Source: Mycetocola zhujimingii
GTDB taxonomy: Bacteria > Actinomycetota > Actinomycetes > Actinomycetales > Microbacteriaceae
Reading direction: 5' to 3'
Length of the DNA: 64,000 nucleotides
NCBI RefSeq assembly: GCF_003065425.1
Contig: NZ_CP026949.1
Location: forward strand, 1,488,001-1,552,000
Within the stretch, counting starts at the first letter, position 1. Every line of letters starts with the position of its first letter. A program made the translations under genes and the position numbers. Under the pieces are notes generated by a model that saw only the letters and a program-made list of their open reading frames with translations, was not told the DNA's origin and did not search any database. Positions 26,724-34,847 of this stretch are shown piece by piece.

Positions 26724-27619
26724 GGGAGCTTTCCAGCGGCAGCACCGGCGGCGAGGCGCAGCTTGACCGGGGTGGGAACCCGGACCCTGGTGTGGCTTAG
26801 CGCGCTTGCCGGGGTCTGACGGATCCGTTCGGTGAGCTCGCCGAAGAGCAGCTGCGCGAGCGCGACGGCGCGCCGCGACGATGATGGGAGCTCGCGCAGT
26901 GTCGCTGAGGAAATCGCGAGGTCTTCGTCGATGTCTGCAAGAAGCCTGCGCTTGTCGTCCTCCCCGAACGAGGTGAGCTCGACGCCGGGAAAGTAGCTGC
27001 GCCCGAGCCCGTCGAAGTCTGCGGAGAGGTCACGCAGGAAATTGACCTTCTGAAACGCGGCGCCGAGGTGGCGCGCTCCGTTGATGAGTCGTGCTTCCTG
27101 GTCGTCTGGCACCGTGTGGCCGTGGAGAAATGCGCGGAGGCACATCAGGCCGATGACCTCAGCAGAGCCGTAGACGTACGTCTGGAAGCTCTCCGGGGTA
27201 TGAGCCGTCCTGGTGCAGTCTGCCCGCATCGACGCGAAGAACGGGCCAGTCAGATCGCGGGAAATCCCGACGGTACGGGCGGTGATGGCGAAGGCGTGGA
27301 CGACGAGATTGGTGCTGTATCCGGTGGAAACGGCCAGATCGGTTTCCGTTTCGAAAGCATCGAGTCTCGCGGCGACCTCGTCAGGGCTGAGCCCGGCATC
27401 CCGTGCCACCCCGTCGACGATCTCGTCGGCCACCCGCACCAGGGCGTAGATGTTTCTCACGTGAACCCTGACATCCGGACCGAGCAGCCGGGATGCCATG
27501 CCGAACGACGTCGAGTACCGCTCGATCACGCGGGCGGAGGTCTCAACGGCGACGTCGTCGTAGAGTGCACCTCCGGTAGTAGCCCCGGTGGCCCGGGCGC
27601 GTAACGAGGGACGGTTCAA
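26720..27619 (-). CDS. crtB: Phytoene synthase
   Basis: 299 aa of the squalene/phytoene synthase fold. The two metal-binding motifs are DEIVD (about residues 66-70) and DLSAD in NFLRDLSADFDGLGRSYFP. It condenses two geranylgeranyl diphosphates into phytoene. The start is a TTG overlapping the crtE stop (TTGA), with GGAGCG upstream. Translation is thus coupled and probably reduced relative to an ATG start. Confidence 0.95.
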   Translation of the reverse strand: MNRPSLRARATGATTGGALYDDVAVETSARVIERYSTSFGMASRLLGPDVRVHVRNIYALVRVADEIVDGVARDAGLSPDEVAARLDAFETETDLAVSTGYSTNLVVHAFAITARTVGISRDLTGPFFASMRADCTRTAHTPESFQTYVYGSAEVIGLMCLRAFLHGHTVPDDQEARLINGARHLGAAFQKVNFLRDLSADFDGLGRSYFPGVELTSFGEDDKRRLLADIDEDLAISSATLRELPSSSRRAVALAQLLFGELTERIRQTPASALSHTRVRVPTPVKLRLAAGAAAGKLP

Positions 27620-28686
27620 CGTACACGCTCCAGAACTCTTCGGACGACGGGCTGAAGCTCGGTTCTCAGAGCGACCGGAATCGCGTCAGACGCCAGGTGC
27701 TCCCAGGCGCGGTTGGTGTAATCGGCTGCGAGGCTCTCGGCAAAGCTTCTGGACCCCGAGTCTACGAGGACGTTGCGGATTTGGGTCGCTTCCTCTTCAT
27801 CGAGGTCCGGTTTGCCGAAGAGGCCGGAGACGGGCTGCCACAGGTCATGGGTGGATGCCCGCGCCGTGATCACGGTCCGCTTGCCTTCCCGCAGGTCGCC
27901 GAGCGTGCTTTTGCCCGTCACATCTTCGCGTCCGAACACGCCGAGAATATCGTCCACGATCTGGTAGGCGATCCCGATGTTTCGCCCGAATGCCCCGAGT
28001 TGCTCGATCGTCTCGTCAAATGCGCCAGCGAGCACCGCCCCCGACTGCAGCGGAGCTTCGAACGAGTACACGGCCGTCTTCTGGCGCTCCATCTCGACGA
28101 CGTCGTCGACGCTCGGTTGTTCCGCGAGCAGAGAGAAATCCACATCGGCAAGTTCACCGGCAGCGGATGCCGTGATCGCGTCGTCGAGAAGATCCCTGAG
28201 CCTGAGCCTCACGTCATCGGCGGCACCCGTGCGATCCACCAGCCGGTATGCGGCGGAGATGGCCAGGTCGCCCGCGATCACCGCCGCGGACATTCCACGG
28301 TGCTCTGCCGACGGAAGCGGCATCCCGGCCGTCGTCGCGATGTCGCGGTAACTGCCGGAGATATTGGCCTGGCCGCGCCTCACGAAGTCCCTGTCGATGA
28401 CGTCGTCATGGATGATGAGCGCGGTGTGGAGCATTTCGTACGCTGCGGCGAGCTGTGCCACCGCTTCGAGGTCGTTACCGCCGAGAGAGGTGTATGCCAC
28501 CATGACCATTCGCGGCCGGAACCGTTTGCCACCCGTCGTGTTTCGCTCGATGACGTCCCAGAGCCGTTCGAACCGCTTGCCGTGTTTTCCAGCCTGGCTT
28601 CTCGCGAGGCTGAAGTAGCGCTCGAGCGCGACATCGACCTGCCGCGCTCCTCGCCATGGCGCGTCGATGAGCTGGTGCTGGTCCAT
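27616..28686 (-). CDS. crtE: Geranylgeranyl diphosphate synthase (polyprenyl synthetase)
   Basis: 356 aa from the ATG at 28686. It carries the first Asp-rich motif DDVID in ALIIHDDVIDRDFVRRGQ, the second motif in YQIVDDILGVFG, and GGKRFRPRM. It makes GGPP, or a similar chain, from isoprenyl precursors for crtB. It is the first gene of the carotenoid operon and is divergent from idi. An in-frame extension to 28779 would run into the idi promoter region and lacks conserved sequence. Confidence 0.93.
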   Translation of the reverse strand: MDQHQLIDAPWRGARQVDVALERYFSLARSQAGKHGKRFERLWDVIERNTTGGKRFRPRMVMVAYTSLGGNDLEAVAQLAAAYEMLHTALIIHDDVIDRDFVRRGQANISGSYRDIATTAGMPLPSAEHRGMSAAVIAGDLAISAAYRLVDRTGAADDVRLRLRDLLDDAITASAAGELADVDFSLLAEQPSVDDVVEMERQKTAVYSFEAPLQSGAVLAGAFDETIEQLGAFGRNIGIAYQIVDDILGVFGREDVTGKSTLGDLREGKRTVITARASTHDLWQPVSGLFGKPDLDEEEATQIRNVLVDSGSRSFAESLAADYTNRAWEHLASDAIPVALRTELQPVVRRVLERVR

Positions 28687-28699
28687 TCGTCCAACGTAC

Positions 28700-28727
28700 T
28701 TGACGGTCTGAATGATCGTCACATACT
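28700..28727 (+). promoter_or_regulatory. Candidate idi promoter in the crtE-idi spacer
   Basis: TTGACG (28700-28705, 5/6), 16-base spacer, CATACT (28722-28727, 4/6), about 70 bases before the idi ATG. The 111-bp spacer must also hold the crtE promoter, for which I found no good hexamers. Confidence 0.4.
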
Positions 28728-28797
28728 TTCGGTTGATTTCGGCCAGCCCCCACACTCCCGGCTTGGTCGACCGCGCCACGAGGCACAGAATGGAGCC

Positions 28798-29370
28798 ATG
28801 AGTACAACGGTTGAACAGGTTGTCCTGCTTGCTGACGACGGCTCAGCGGCTGGTGTCGCCGATAAGTCGACGGTGCACACCGAAGCGACACCGCTCCACC
28901 TCGCGTTCTCCTGCCATGTCTTCGACCAGGCCGGCCGCATCCTGGTGACGCGGCGAGCGCTGACCAAGGTGGCCTGGCCCGGCGTGTGGACAAACTCGTT
29001 CTGCGGGCACCCGGCGCCGGAAGAAGACATCAATCGGGCCGTACACCGACGTGCGAGTTACGAACTCGGCGTACGTCTCGACTCCGTCGAACTGGTTCTG
29101 CCCGATTTTCGGTACCGTGCCGTCGACGCTTCTGGCATCGTGGAGAACGAGGTATGCCCGGTCTACCGCGCCACGGTCAGCGACGTGGTCGACCCACGGC
29201 CCGACGAGGTTGCTGAGTGGATGTGGGTAGACCCTGAACGCCTGGCCACTGCCGTCGAGGCAACCCCGTGGGCCTTCAGCCCGTGGCTTACGCTCCAGCT
29301 TCCGCTGCTGGCCGAAGCCGGGTCATGGGCGAGAGGCGTTGACGTCACGCCGACAGCAACCCGATCCTGA
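28798..29370 (+). CDS. idi: Isopentenyl-diphosphate delta-isomerase, type 1
   Basis: 190 aa of the Nudix-related Idi-1 family. The active-site Cys is in WTNSFCGHPAP, and the metal/catalytic Glu is in ENEVCPVYRA. It interconverts IPP and DMAPP and so feeds the carotenoid operon. The ATG at 28798 has GGAG upstream. A much longer in-frame ORF from 27697 is a shadow of crtE. It is convergent with the topoisomerase gene, 31 bp apart. Confidence 0.95.
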   Translation: MSTTVEQVVLLADDGSAAGVADKSTVHTEATPLHLAFSCHVFDQAGRILVTRRALTKVAWPGVWTNSFCGHPAPEEDINRAVHRRASYELGVRLDSVELVLPDFRYRAVDASGIVENEVCPVYRATVSDVVDPRPDEVAEWMWVDPERLATAVEATPWAFSPWLTLQLPLLAEAGSWARGVDVTPTATRS

Positions 29371-29401
29371 ACCCGGGAGAAACGCCAACGATCTGGCCCG
29401 T

Positions 29402-30379
29402 TCAGGAGCCGAGAATCAGGCGGCGAAGCGCCGGTTCCGGCTGGCCGTTACGGTCAAGCACTTCGCCGTGCCGATACCGGTCGATCACACGGGGATCGAT
29501 GTAGCTCGATCGCGCGACGGTCGGCGTGTTACCGAGGGCATCGGCGGTTTCAGCGACGGCAGCGGTGATGATCTTCGCCTGCTGCCGTGCTGATGTGACA
29601 ACGCCGAAGTCGCGGAGAGCGCGTGCAGCGATGATGCTGCCGTGGAGCGTCCGGAAGTCCTTGGCCGTGAAATCGCCGTTCGTCCGTAACCGGACATAGT
29701 CATTCATGTCCTGGGCGCTCAGCGGGCGCCAGTCGCGTCCGTTCTTCCACGCGAGAAGTCGCGCATCCCCGCCCCGGCTCTTCAGCGAACGAATCACCTT
29801 CGCCAGGTCGTCATCCGTTGTGTCACTCGACCAGGCTTGCCCGCTCTTGCCCGGGAACTCCAGAGACACCGTTGAGCCGGAGACGGTCGCATGCTCGCAC
29901 AGCAGAGTTGTGAGGCCGTGGCTGCCATGCTCGAGTGCGAATCGCTCGCTGCCGACGCGCAATCGAGCCGAATCGAGGAGCCTGAAGCCCGTTGCGAGCG
30001 CCCGGTCACGGGATCCGGTTGGCCCCCTCAGGTCTTTCGTCACGCTCCTCCGGGCCGACGGCAGTGCTACTGCCAGGTCGAGTGCCCTGTCGAACTTCTG
30101 CTTGTCCTGTTTTTGCCGCCAGGCCTCGTGGTACAGATACTGTCGCCTGCCGGCCTGGTCGATGCCGATCGCCTGGATATGGCCATGCGCCTGGGGTGAA
30201 ATCCACACGTCCGTCCACGCGGGCGGAATCACGAGCGCGGCGATCCGCTCGATGGTCTCGGGATCGTGAACCGGCCGGCCGCTCTCGTCGATGTACCGGA
30301 AGCCCGACCTCGTCCGTCGCCGTCCGAGGCCGGGGCCCGAGGTTTGACTCCTGCGAAGGCGCGGTGCCCTGACGCTCAA
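29402..30379 (-). CDS. DNA topoisomerase IB (poxvirus type)
   Basis: 325 aa. It opens RLRRSQTSGPGLGRRRTRSGFRYIDESG like other bacterial TopIB proteins. Active-site elements are visible: KDFRTLHGS (Arg and His) and the nucleophile Tyr in ARSSYIDPRVIDRY. It relaxes supercoils by nicking one strand through a 3'-phosphotyrosine. The TTG start overlaps the SDR stop (TTGA), so translation is coupled. TopIB is an accessory enzyme found patchily in bacteria; its pairing with an SDR is unexplained. Confidence 0.92.
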   Translation of the reverse strand: MSVRAPRLRRSQTSGPGLGRRRTRSGFRYIDESGRPVHDPETIERIAALVIPPAWTDVWISPQAHGHIQAIGIDQAGRRQYLYHEAWRQKQDKQKFDRALDLAVALPSARRSVTKDLRGPTGSRDRALATGFRLLDSARLRVGSERFALEHGSHGLTTLLCEHATVSGSTVSLEFPGKSGQAWSSDTTDDDLAKVIRSLKSRGGDARLLAWKNGRDWRPLSAQDMNDYVRLRTNGDFTAKDFRTLHGSIIAARALRDFGVVTSARQQAKIITAAVAETADALGNTPTVARSSYIDPRVIDRYRHGEVLDRNGQPEPALRRLILGS

Positions 30380-31263
30380 AGTCCCTTGCCACCGGTGACG
30401 GGCAGCACGGCTCCTGACACGTATGAGGCGTCATCAGAGGCGAGGTAGACGTACGCCCCCGCGAGCTCGGCGGGCTGACCGGCGCGACCGATCGGAGTAT
30501 CCGCGCCAAAGCTCTCCACCTTGTCCGGCCATGAGGTCGCGGGGATGAGGGGGGTCCAGATCGGCCCGGGGGCGACGGCGTTGACCCGGACGCCCTTATC
30601 GCCGAGCTGCTGCGCGAGGGCCTTGGTGAACGCCACCTGTGCCGCCTTGGTCATCGCGTAGTCGATGAGTTCCGGTGACGGGTCGAACGCCTGGATCGAC
30701 GATGTCGTGATGATCGAAGACCCCGGCTTGAGGTGTGGGATAGCCGCGCGCGCCGTCCACATCACCGCGTAGAGGTTCGTCTTGAAGACCCGATCGAACT
30801 CCGCAGTTGGCAGGTTCTCAAGCCCTTCGCGGTTCTCCTGGTACGCCGCGTTGAGTACGAGGACATCGAGGCGCCCGAACTCAGCCACGGTGAGTTCGAC
30901 CATTTCGGTGCAGTACTGTTCATCGCGAGCGTCGCCCGGCAGCAGGAGCGCTCGACGGCCGGCCTTCTCGACCCACTCAGCGGTGTCCTCAGCGTCGTCC
31001 TGTTCCTCGGGGAGGTATGAGATGACAACATCGGCACCCTCCCTGGCGAACGCTATGGCGACAGCACGACCGATCCCCGAGTCTCCCCCGGTGATGAGAG
31101 CGACGCGGCCGGTCAGCTTTCCCGAACCCGTGTAGGTGTCTTCACCGTGGTCGGGTGCCGGGTCGGTTTTGGAGAGGAGGCCGGGCTGGTCCTGTTCCTG
31201 TCGGGGGAAGCCTCCGACGTGGTACTTGGTCCTGGGGTCCGGTGTTGTCGCGTCTGCAGCCAC
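30376..31263 (-). CDS. Short-chain dehydrogenase/reductase, YhdF/YghA-like
   Basis: 295 aa. It has the N-terminal extension typical of the general-stress SDR group (KYHVGGFPRQEQDQPGLLSK, then MxP-like DPAPDHGEDTY). The Rossmann motif is ITGGDSGIGRAVA, the active-site Ser lies in TTSSIQAF, and YAMTKAA gives the YxxxK pair. The substrate is unknown. I chose the GTG at 31263, with GAGGAGAG six bases upstream, over an ORF start at 31329. It forms a coupled pair with topoisomerase IB. Confidence 0.92.
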   Translation of the reverse strand: MAADATTPDPRTKYHVGGFPRQEQDQPGLLSKTDPAPDHGEDTYTGSGKLTGRVALITGGDSGIGRAVAIAFAREGADVVISYLPEEQDDAEDTAEWVEKAGRRALLLPGDARDEQYCTEMVELTVAEFGRLDVLVLNAAYQENREGLENLPTAEFDRVFKTNLYAVMWTARAAIPHLKPGSSIITTSSIQAFDPSPELIDYAMTKAAQVAFTKALAQQLGDKGVRVNAVAPGPIWTPLIPATSWPDKVESFGADTPIGRAGQPAELAGAYVYLASDDASYVSGAVLPVTGGKGL

Positions 31264-31490
31264 GGCTGACTCTCCTCGATGTGTCGTTGGGTCTCTGTCT
31301 GTAGTTGACCCGTCCGGCGACCTGTGCAAATGGGCCGTCGGGCGAGAACTGGCACAAACGATACGCGCGGCGCAATTACAGGCTCAAGGGGTGGCGAAAG
31401 CGCCCGCGCCCCGCTACGGTCGGGACGTGCCGCCCCTGGACCTGCGGGCCACGGCGCACAAACCCCGCGGCTCACACGAGGAGAACAACG
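31264..31490. other. 227-bp divergent spacer, no clear promoter
   Basis: This is the longest gap in the window, between the SDR and the FAD/Rieske gene. Both genes have strong ribosome sites (GAGGAGAG and GAGGAGAAC), so promoters should be here, but I could not pick convincing hexamers. Confidence 0.5.
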
Positions 31491-32990
31491 ATGCCCACAT
31501 CACTGCCGCCCCAGGGACCTTCGCTGTGGCTTGACCGGCGCCACGGCATCGATACAGACCCCTGGCGCGATGGCCTCGAGGCAGACGTCGTCGTGGTTGG
31601 AGCCGGGCTCTCCGGCCTCGCCACTGCCCTCGCGGTCGCTGAGCAGGGGCAATCGGTGATCGTGCTCGAGGCGCGATACGTCGGGGCGGTGTCGACCGGA
31701 AATACGACCGGGAAGGTGTCGCTGCTGCAGGGATCCCAGCTGTCGAGCCTCGACCGGTCACTTCCGCGCGAGTTGCTCGACGCTTATCTCGCCGCTAACC
31801 GTGCCGGACAGGACTGGATCAGGCGCTTCGCCGACGCCGAGGGCGTGCGGCTGGAGTTCAGGGATGCCGTGACGTACGCGTCGACCGACGAGGGCGCGCC
31901 CACCATCGAAGCCGAGCTGGACACCGCGTCGTCGCTCGGTCTTGACGTGACGGCGCTTTCGGCACTCGAACTGCCGATCGACATCGCCGCGGCGGTGAGC
32001 CTTGGCGGACAGTTCCAGCTGGACGCGGTCGAACTCCTGGCGGCTCTCACCCGCGCGGTTCGGCGGAACGGCGGCATTGTGATCGAGGGTGTCCGCGCCC
32101 TCGACGTGGACTCGGGCGGCCCATGCGTGGTGCCGACGGACCGCGGGGAGGTTCGGGGCGACCGGGTTGTACTGGCGACCGGCATGCCGTTCCTCAAGCG
32201 GGGAGCACAGTTCGCCACCATTCAGGCGCACAGGTCATATGCCCTCGCCTATCGGTGGGAACAGCCCGAGCTCGGCGGAATGTACCTGTCCGTCGACGAG
32301 CCGTCCCGATCCATTCGGGACTGGACACGGCCGGACGGCCGGTACCTGATCGTCGGAGGTAACGACCACAGGGTGGGCACAGGCCAGCCGACGACCGCCA
32401 GGGTTGAGGACCTCGCCGGGTGGACGACGGCGACCTTTGGCGGGCTCACCGAAACGCACTCCTGGTCTGCCCAGGATTATCGGGTGTCAGATGGGCTGCC
32501 ACACTTCGGGCCGATCAGTCCAGGCGAGGACCGGGTCTTCGTCGCCACCGGCTACAACAAATGGGGAATGGCCAACGGTGCTGCCGCCGGGATATCGCTC
32601 GCCGCCCAGTTTGCCGGCACCTCCCCCGACTGGGCCACCGCGCTTCGCGGTCGTGTGCCGACGTCGAGCGCAATCCGTACCACTCTCGCCGCCGGTGCAA
32701 CGGTGGCGAGCGACCTCGCGAAGGGCTGGGTCGGCGCGGAACTGTCGAGCCTTCCCGAAGACGGGCCGGCGGAGGGCGAAGGGGTTGTCGTACGAGACGG
32801 GGTCAAACCCGTCGCGGTCTGCCGGGTCGACGGCGTCGTCTCGCGTACCTCAGCCGTTTGTCCTCACCTGGGAGGCATCGTGGCCTGGAACGACGTCGAG
32901 AGGTCGTGGGACTGCCCGCTGCACGGGTCGCGGTTCACCGCGACGGGTGACGTGCTCGAGGGCCCATCTGTCACCGGGCTTGCGAGCTGA
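31491..32990 (+). CDS. FAD-dependent oxidoreductase with C-terminal Rieske domain
   Basis: 499 aa from the ATG at 31491 (GAGGAG upstream). Residues about 30-400 form a DAO-type FAD domain with DVVVVGAGLSGLATALAVAEQG and GYNKWGMANGAAAG near its end. Residues about 425-499 are a Rieske [2Fe-2S] domain with ligands in CPHLGG and CPLHGS. The order DAO-Rieske suggests electron transfer between FAD and the iron-sulfur centre. The substrate is not known. It is divergent from the SDR and convergent with ku (24 bp between stops). Confidence 0.92.
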   Translation: MPTSLPPQGPSLWLDRRHGIDTDPWRDGLEADVVVVGAGLSGLATALAVAEQGQSVIVLEARYVGAVSTGNTTGKVSLLQGSQLSSLDRSLPRELLDAYLAANRAGQDWIRRFADAEGVRLEFRDAVTYASTDEGAPTIEAELDTASSLGLDVTALSALELPIDIAAAVSLGGQFQLDAVELLAALTRAVRRNGGIVIEGVRALDVDSGGPCVVPTDRGEVRGDRVVLATGMPFLKRGAQFATIQAHRSYALAYRWEQPELGGMYLSVDEPSRSIRDWTRPDGRYLIVGGNDHRVGTGQPTTARVEDLAGWTTATFGGLTETHSWSAQDYRVSDGLPHFGPISPGEDRVFVATGYNKWGMANGAAAGISLAAQFAGTSPDWATALRGRVPTSSAIRTTLAAGATVASDLAKGWVGAELSSLPEDGPAEGEGVVVRDGVKPVAVCRVDGVVSRTSAVCPHLGGIVAWNDVERSWDCPLHGSRFTATGDVLEGPSVTGLAS

Positions 32991-33014
32991 GTTCGCGGGC
33001 TGACGCGGCAGCCG

Positions 33015-33851
33015 TTATGCGGGCTTCTTCCTGGAAGTCTTCGCCGGCGCTTTCTTTTTCTTGGCGTCGCGCGATTTCTCCACGCTGCGGCGAAGGGCTT
33101 CCATCAGGTCGATGACCTCGCCGGTCTCCTCTTCCTTCTCGCTCTCGCCGAAGGTGGCATCCGTATCGAGCGCCTCGCCCTGTTCGAGCTTGGCATCGAT
33201 GAGCGTTCGCAACTCTCCCTGGTACTCGTCAGAGAATTGCTCGGGTTTGAAGTCATCGGCAAAGCTGTCGACGAGCGCACTCGAGAGTTCGAGTTCCTTC
33301 GCTGAGATGCGCACGCGCTCCTTGAGGCTGTCGAAATCCGCCGCGCGGATCTCGTCTCCCCAGAGCAACGTCTGCACCACGAGGACCCCATCGCGGGCAC
33401 GGAGGGCAGCAAGCCGGGTCTTCTGCCGAAGAGCGAACCGGACGATCGCGGTTCGGTCGGTCGACTCGAGCGTCTTCCTGAGCAGAACGTAGGCCTTCGA
33501 CGACGTGGAGTCAGGCTCGAGGTAATAGCTGCGGTCAAACATCATCGGATCCACCTGCTCGGTGGGGACGAACTCGACGACCTCGATCTCGCGGCTCTTC
33601 TCCTGCGGCAGCGACGCCATGTCCTCTGCGGTGAGGACGACGGTGCGTTCCCCGTCGTCATAGGCCTTGTCGATGTTCTCGTACTTGACGATCTTGCCGC
33701 ATACCTCACACCGGCGCTGATAGCGGATGCGACCGCCGTCCTTATCGTGGACCTGGTGCAGGGGGATGTCGTGGTCTTCCGTGGCGCTGTAGACCTTCAC
33801 CGGCACGTTGACGAGGCCAAAGGTGATGGCACCCTTCCAGATTGCTCTCAT
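33015..33851 (-). CDS. ku: Non-homologous end joining protein Ku
   Basis: 278 aa from the ATG at 33851, where the conserved opening MRAIWKGAITFGLVNVPVKVYSAT begins. The core Ku ring domain spans about 10-195, with LHQVHDKDGGRIRYQRRCEVCGK typical of bacterial Ku. A Lys-rich C-terminal tail (KKKKAPAKTSRKKPA) is the DNA-binding extension common in actinobacteria. Ku binds broken ends and recruits LigD, which is not in the window. No strong ribosome site was seen. A longer ORF start (33908) adds non-conserved residues. Confidence 0.95.
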   Translation of the reverse strand: MRAIWKGAITFGLVNVPVKVYSATEDHDIPLHQVHDKDGGRIRYQRRCEVCGKIVKYENIDKAYDDGERTVVLTAEDMASLPQEKSREIEVVEFVPTEQVDPMMFDRSYYLEPDSTSSKAYVLLRKTLESTDRTAIVRFALRQKTRLAALRARDGVLVVQTLLWGDEIRAADFDSLKERVRISAKELELSSALVDSFADDFKPEQFSDEYQGELRTLIDAKLEQGEALDTDATFGESEKEEETGEVIDLMEALRRSVEKSRDAKKKKAPAKTSRKKPA

Positions 33852-33932
33852 GCTTTCAGTGAACACCGTTTCCCGGGCGTTCGCCACCGCTTGACCAGCG
33901 CTTGACACCGCAGCGGCGGGTGAGGCAGCGCC

Positions 33933-34460
33933 TCAGGTGGCCGCGCCTGTGTCCGGGGCTGGCGTCGAGACGTGCCTCACAACGAGCGGAAGGAAAAGCC
34001 CGAAGACGACGAGTATCACCGTGAGGATGCCAGCCGCGACCAGGCCGGCCGTCCGGCCGACGACGAAGTCGAAGATCAGCATGGCGGTGCCGACGGTCGC
34101 GACCGAAACTCCGAAGATGACGGCGCGGACCATGGCATGCCCTATTGACACCGTGAAGCTCTTGAGCCTCTGCCGGAAGAGTACCCGGTGGAGGCTCACC
34201 GGCAGCAGGCACAGCACCGTGGTGAGGATCGACGCCGAGACCAGTGCCAGGTAAAGGATGCGCTGGAACTCGTCGAGTTCGGTGAACCGCGGCTGGAAGG
34301 CGATGGCCAGCAGGAATGCGGTCAGGATTTGAGTGCCCGCCTGGAGGACCCGGAGCTCCTGGAGCAGGTCAAGCCAGTTGCGGTCAGCGCGCTCCTCGTC
34401 ACTTTCGTCGCGCCCGTTGCCGCCGGCATCCCGCCGGGCTTCGCTGTGTTCGTCAGTCAT
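33933..34460 (-). CDS. DUF6328 family membrane protein
   Basis: 175 aa. A charged N-terminal tail (about 30 residues) leads to LLQELRVLQAGTQILTAFLLAIAFQPRF, the DUF6328 signature. Four membrane helices lie at about 43-60, 70-92, 108-130 and 138-160. The function is unknown. The ATG at 34460 has AAAGGAA about ten bases upstream. It lies 81 bp upstream of ku and could be co-transcribed with it. Confidence 0.85.
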   Translation of the reverse strand: MTDEHSEARRDAGGNGRDESDEERADRNWLDLLQELRVLQAGTQILTAFLLAIAFQPRFTELDEFQRILYLALVSASILTTVLCLLPVSLHRVLFRQRLKSFTVSIGHAMVRAVIFGVSVATVGTAMLIFDFVVGRTAGLVAAGILTVILVVFGLFLPLVVRHVSTPAPDTGAAT

Positions 34461-34563
34461 CGCCGTCGATTCCTTTCGTCGGGCTCTTGTTCCGACGTTG
34501 CACCAAGCCTAGGGTTTCACTCAAGCGGCAGTTCGGTCGCAAACCCCACGGAAGGAGCAGCCC

Positions 34564-34740
34564 ATGGCGAACCTGACAGACAACGACGGTGACATCATCG
34601 TTCCGGATGACGAAGAGCTCGCTGTACTCCCCGACGAGGATGATGACCCGTTTGAGGAGTTCGATGGCCTCGATGAAGAGCGCCCGATTGATGACACCGA
34701 CCCGGATCTGGATGGCGTAGTGCGGCCTGAAGACCTGTAG
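34564..34740 (+). CDS. Very acidic small protein, 58 aa
   Basis: The ORF starts MANLTDNDGDIIVPDDEE and ends DGVVRPEDL. About 25 of 58 residues are Asp or Glu and only two are Arg, so the protein is extremely acidic and probably disordered. A GGAAGGAG ribosome site seven bases before the ATG strongly supports translation. It ends before a hairpin shared with pyk. I do not know the family. Such proteins could be DNA mimics or partners of basic proteins, but nothing here proves it. Confidence 0.7.
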   Translation: MANLTDNDGDIIVPDDEELAVLPDEDDDPFEEFDGLDEERPIDDTDPDLDGVVRPEDL

Positions 34741-34794
34741 GGCGGAGCCGAGCACTCGGCCACCGATGGAATACCACCGACGAAACCCCAACGA

Positions 34795-34826
34795 CGAAAC
34801 GCGGACCCGAAAGGGTCCGCGTTTCG
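34795..34826. terminator. Bidirectional hairpin between the acidic protein gene and pyk
   Basis: CGAAACGCGGACCC (34795-34808), GAAA loop, GGGTCCGCGTTTCG (34813-34826): a perfect 14-bp stem with a stable GNRA-type loop. It lies 22 bp after the pyk stop and serves both convergent genes. Confidence 0.8.
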
Positions 34827-34847
34827 CGTGTGTGACAGGGTGCTTGG

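Noticed and set aside
27697-28797. Long N-terminal extension of idi
   Set aside because: Antisense to crtE. The conserved Idi sequence begins at the ATG at 28798, which has its own ribosome site.
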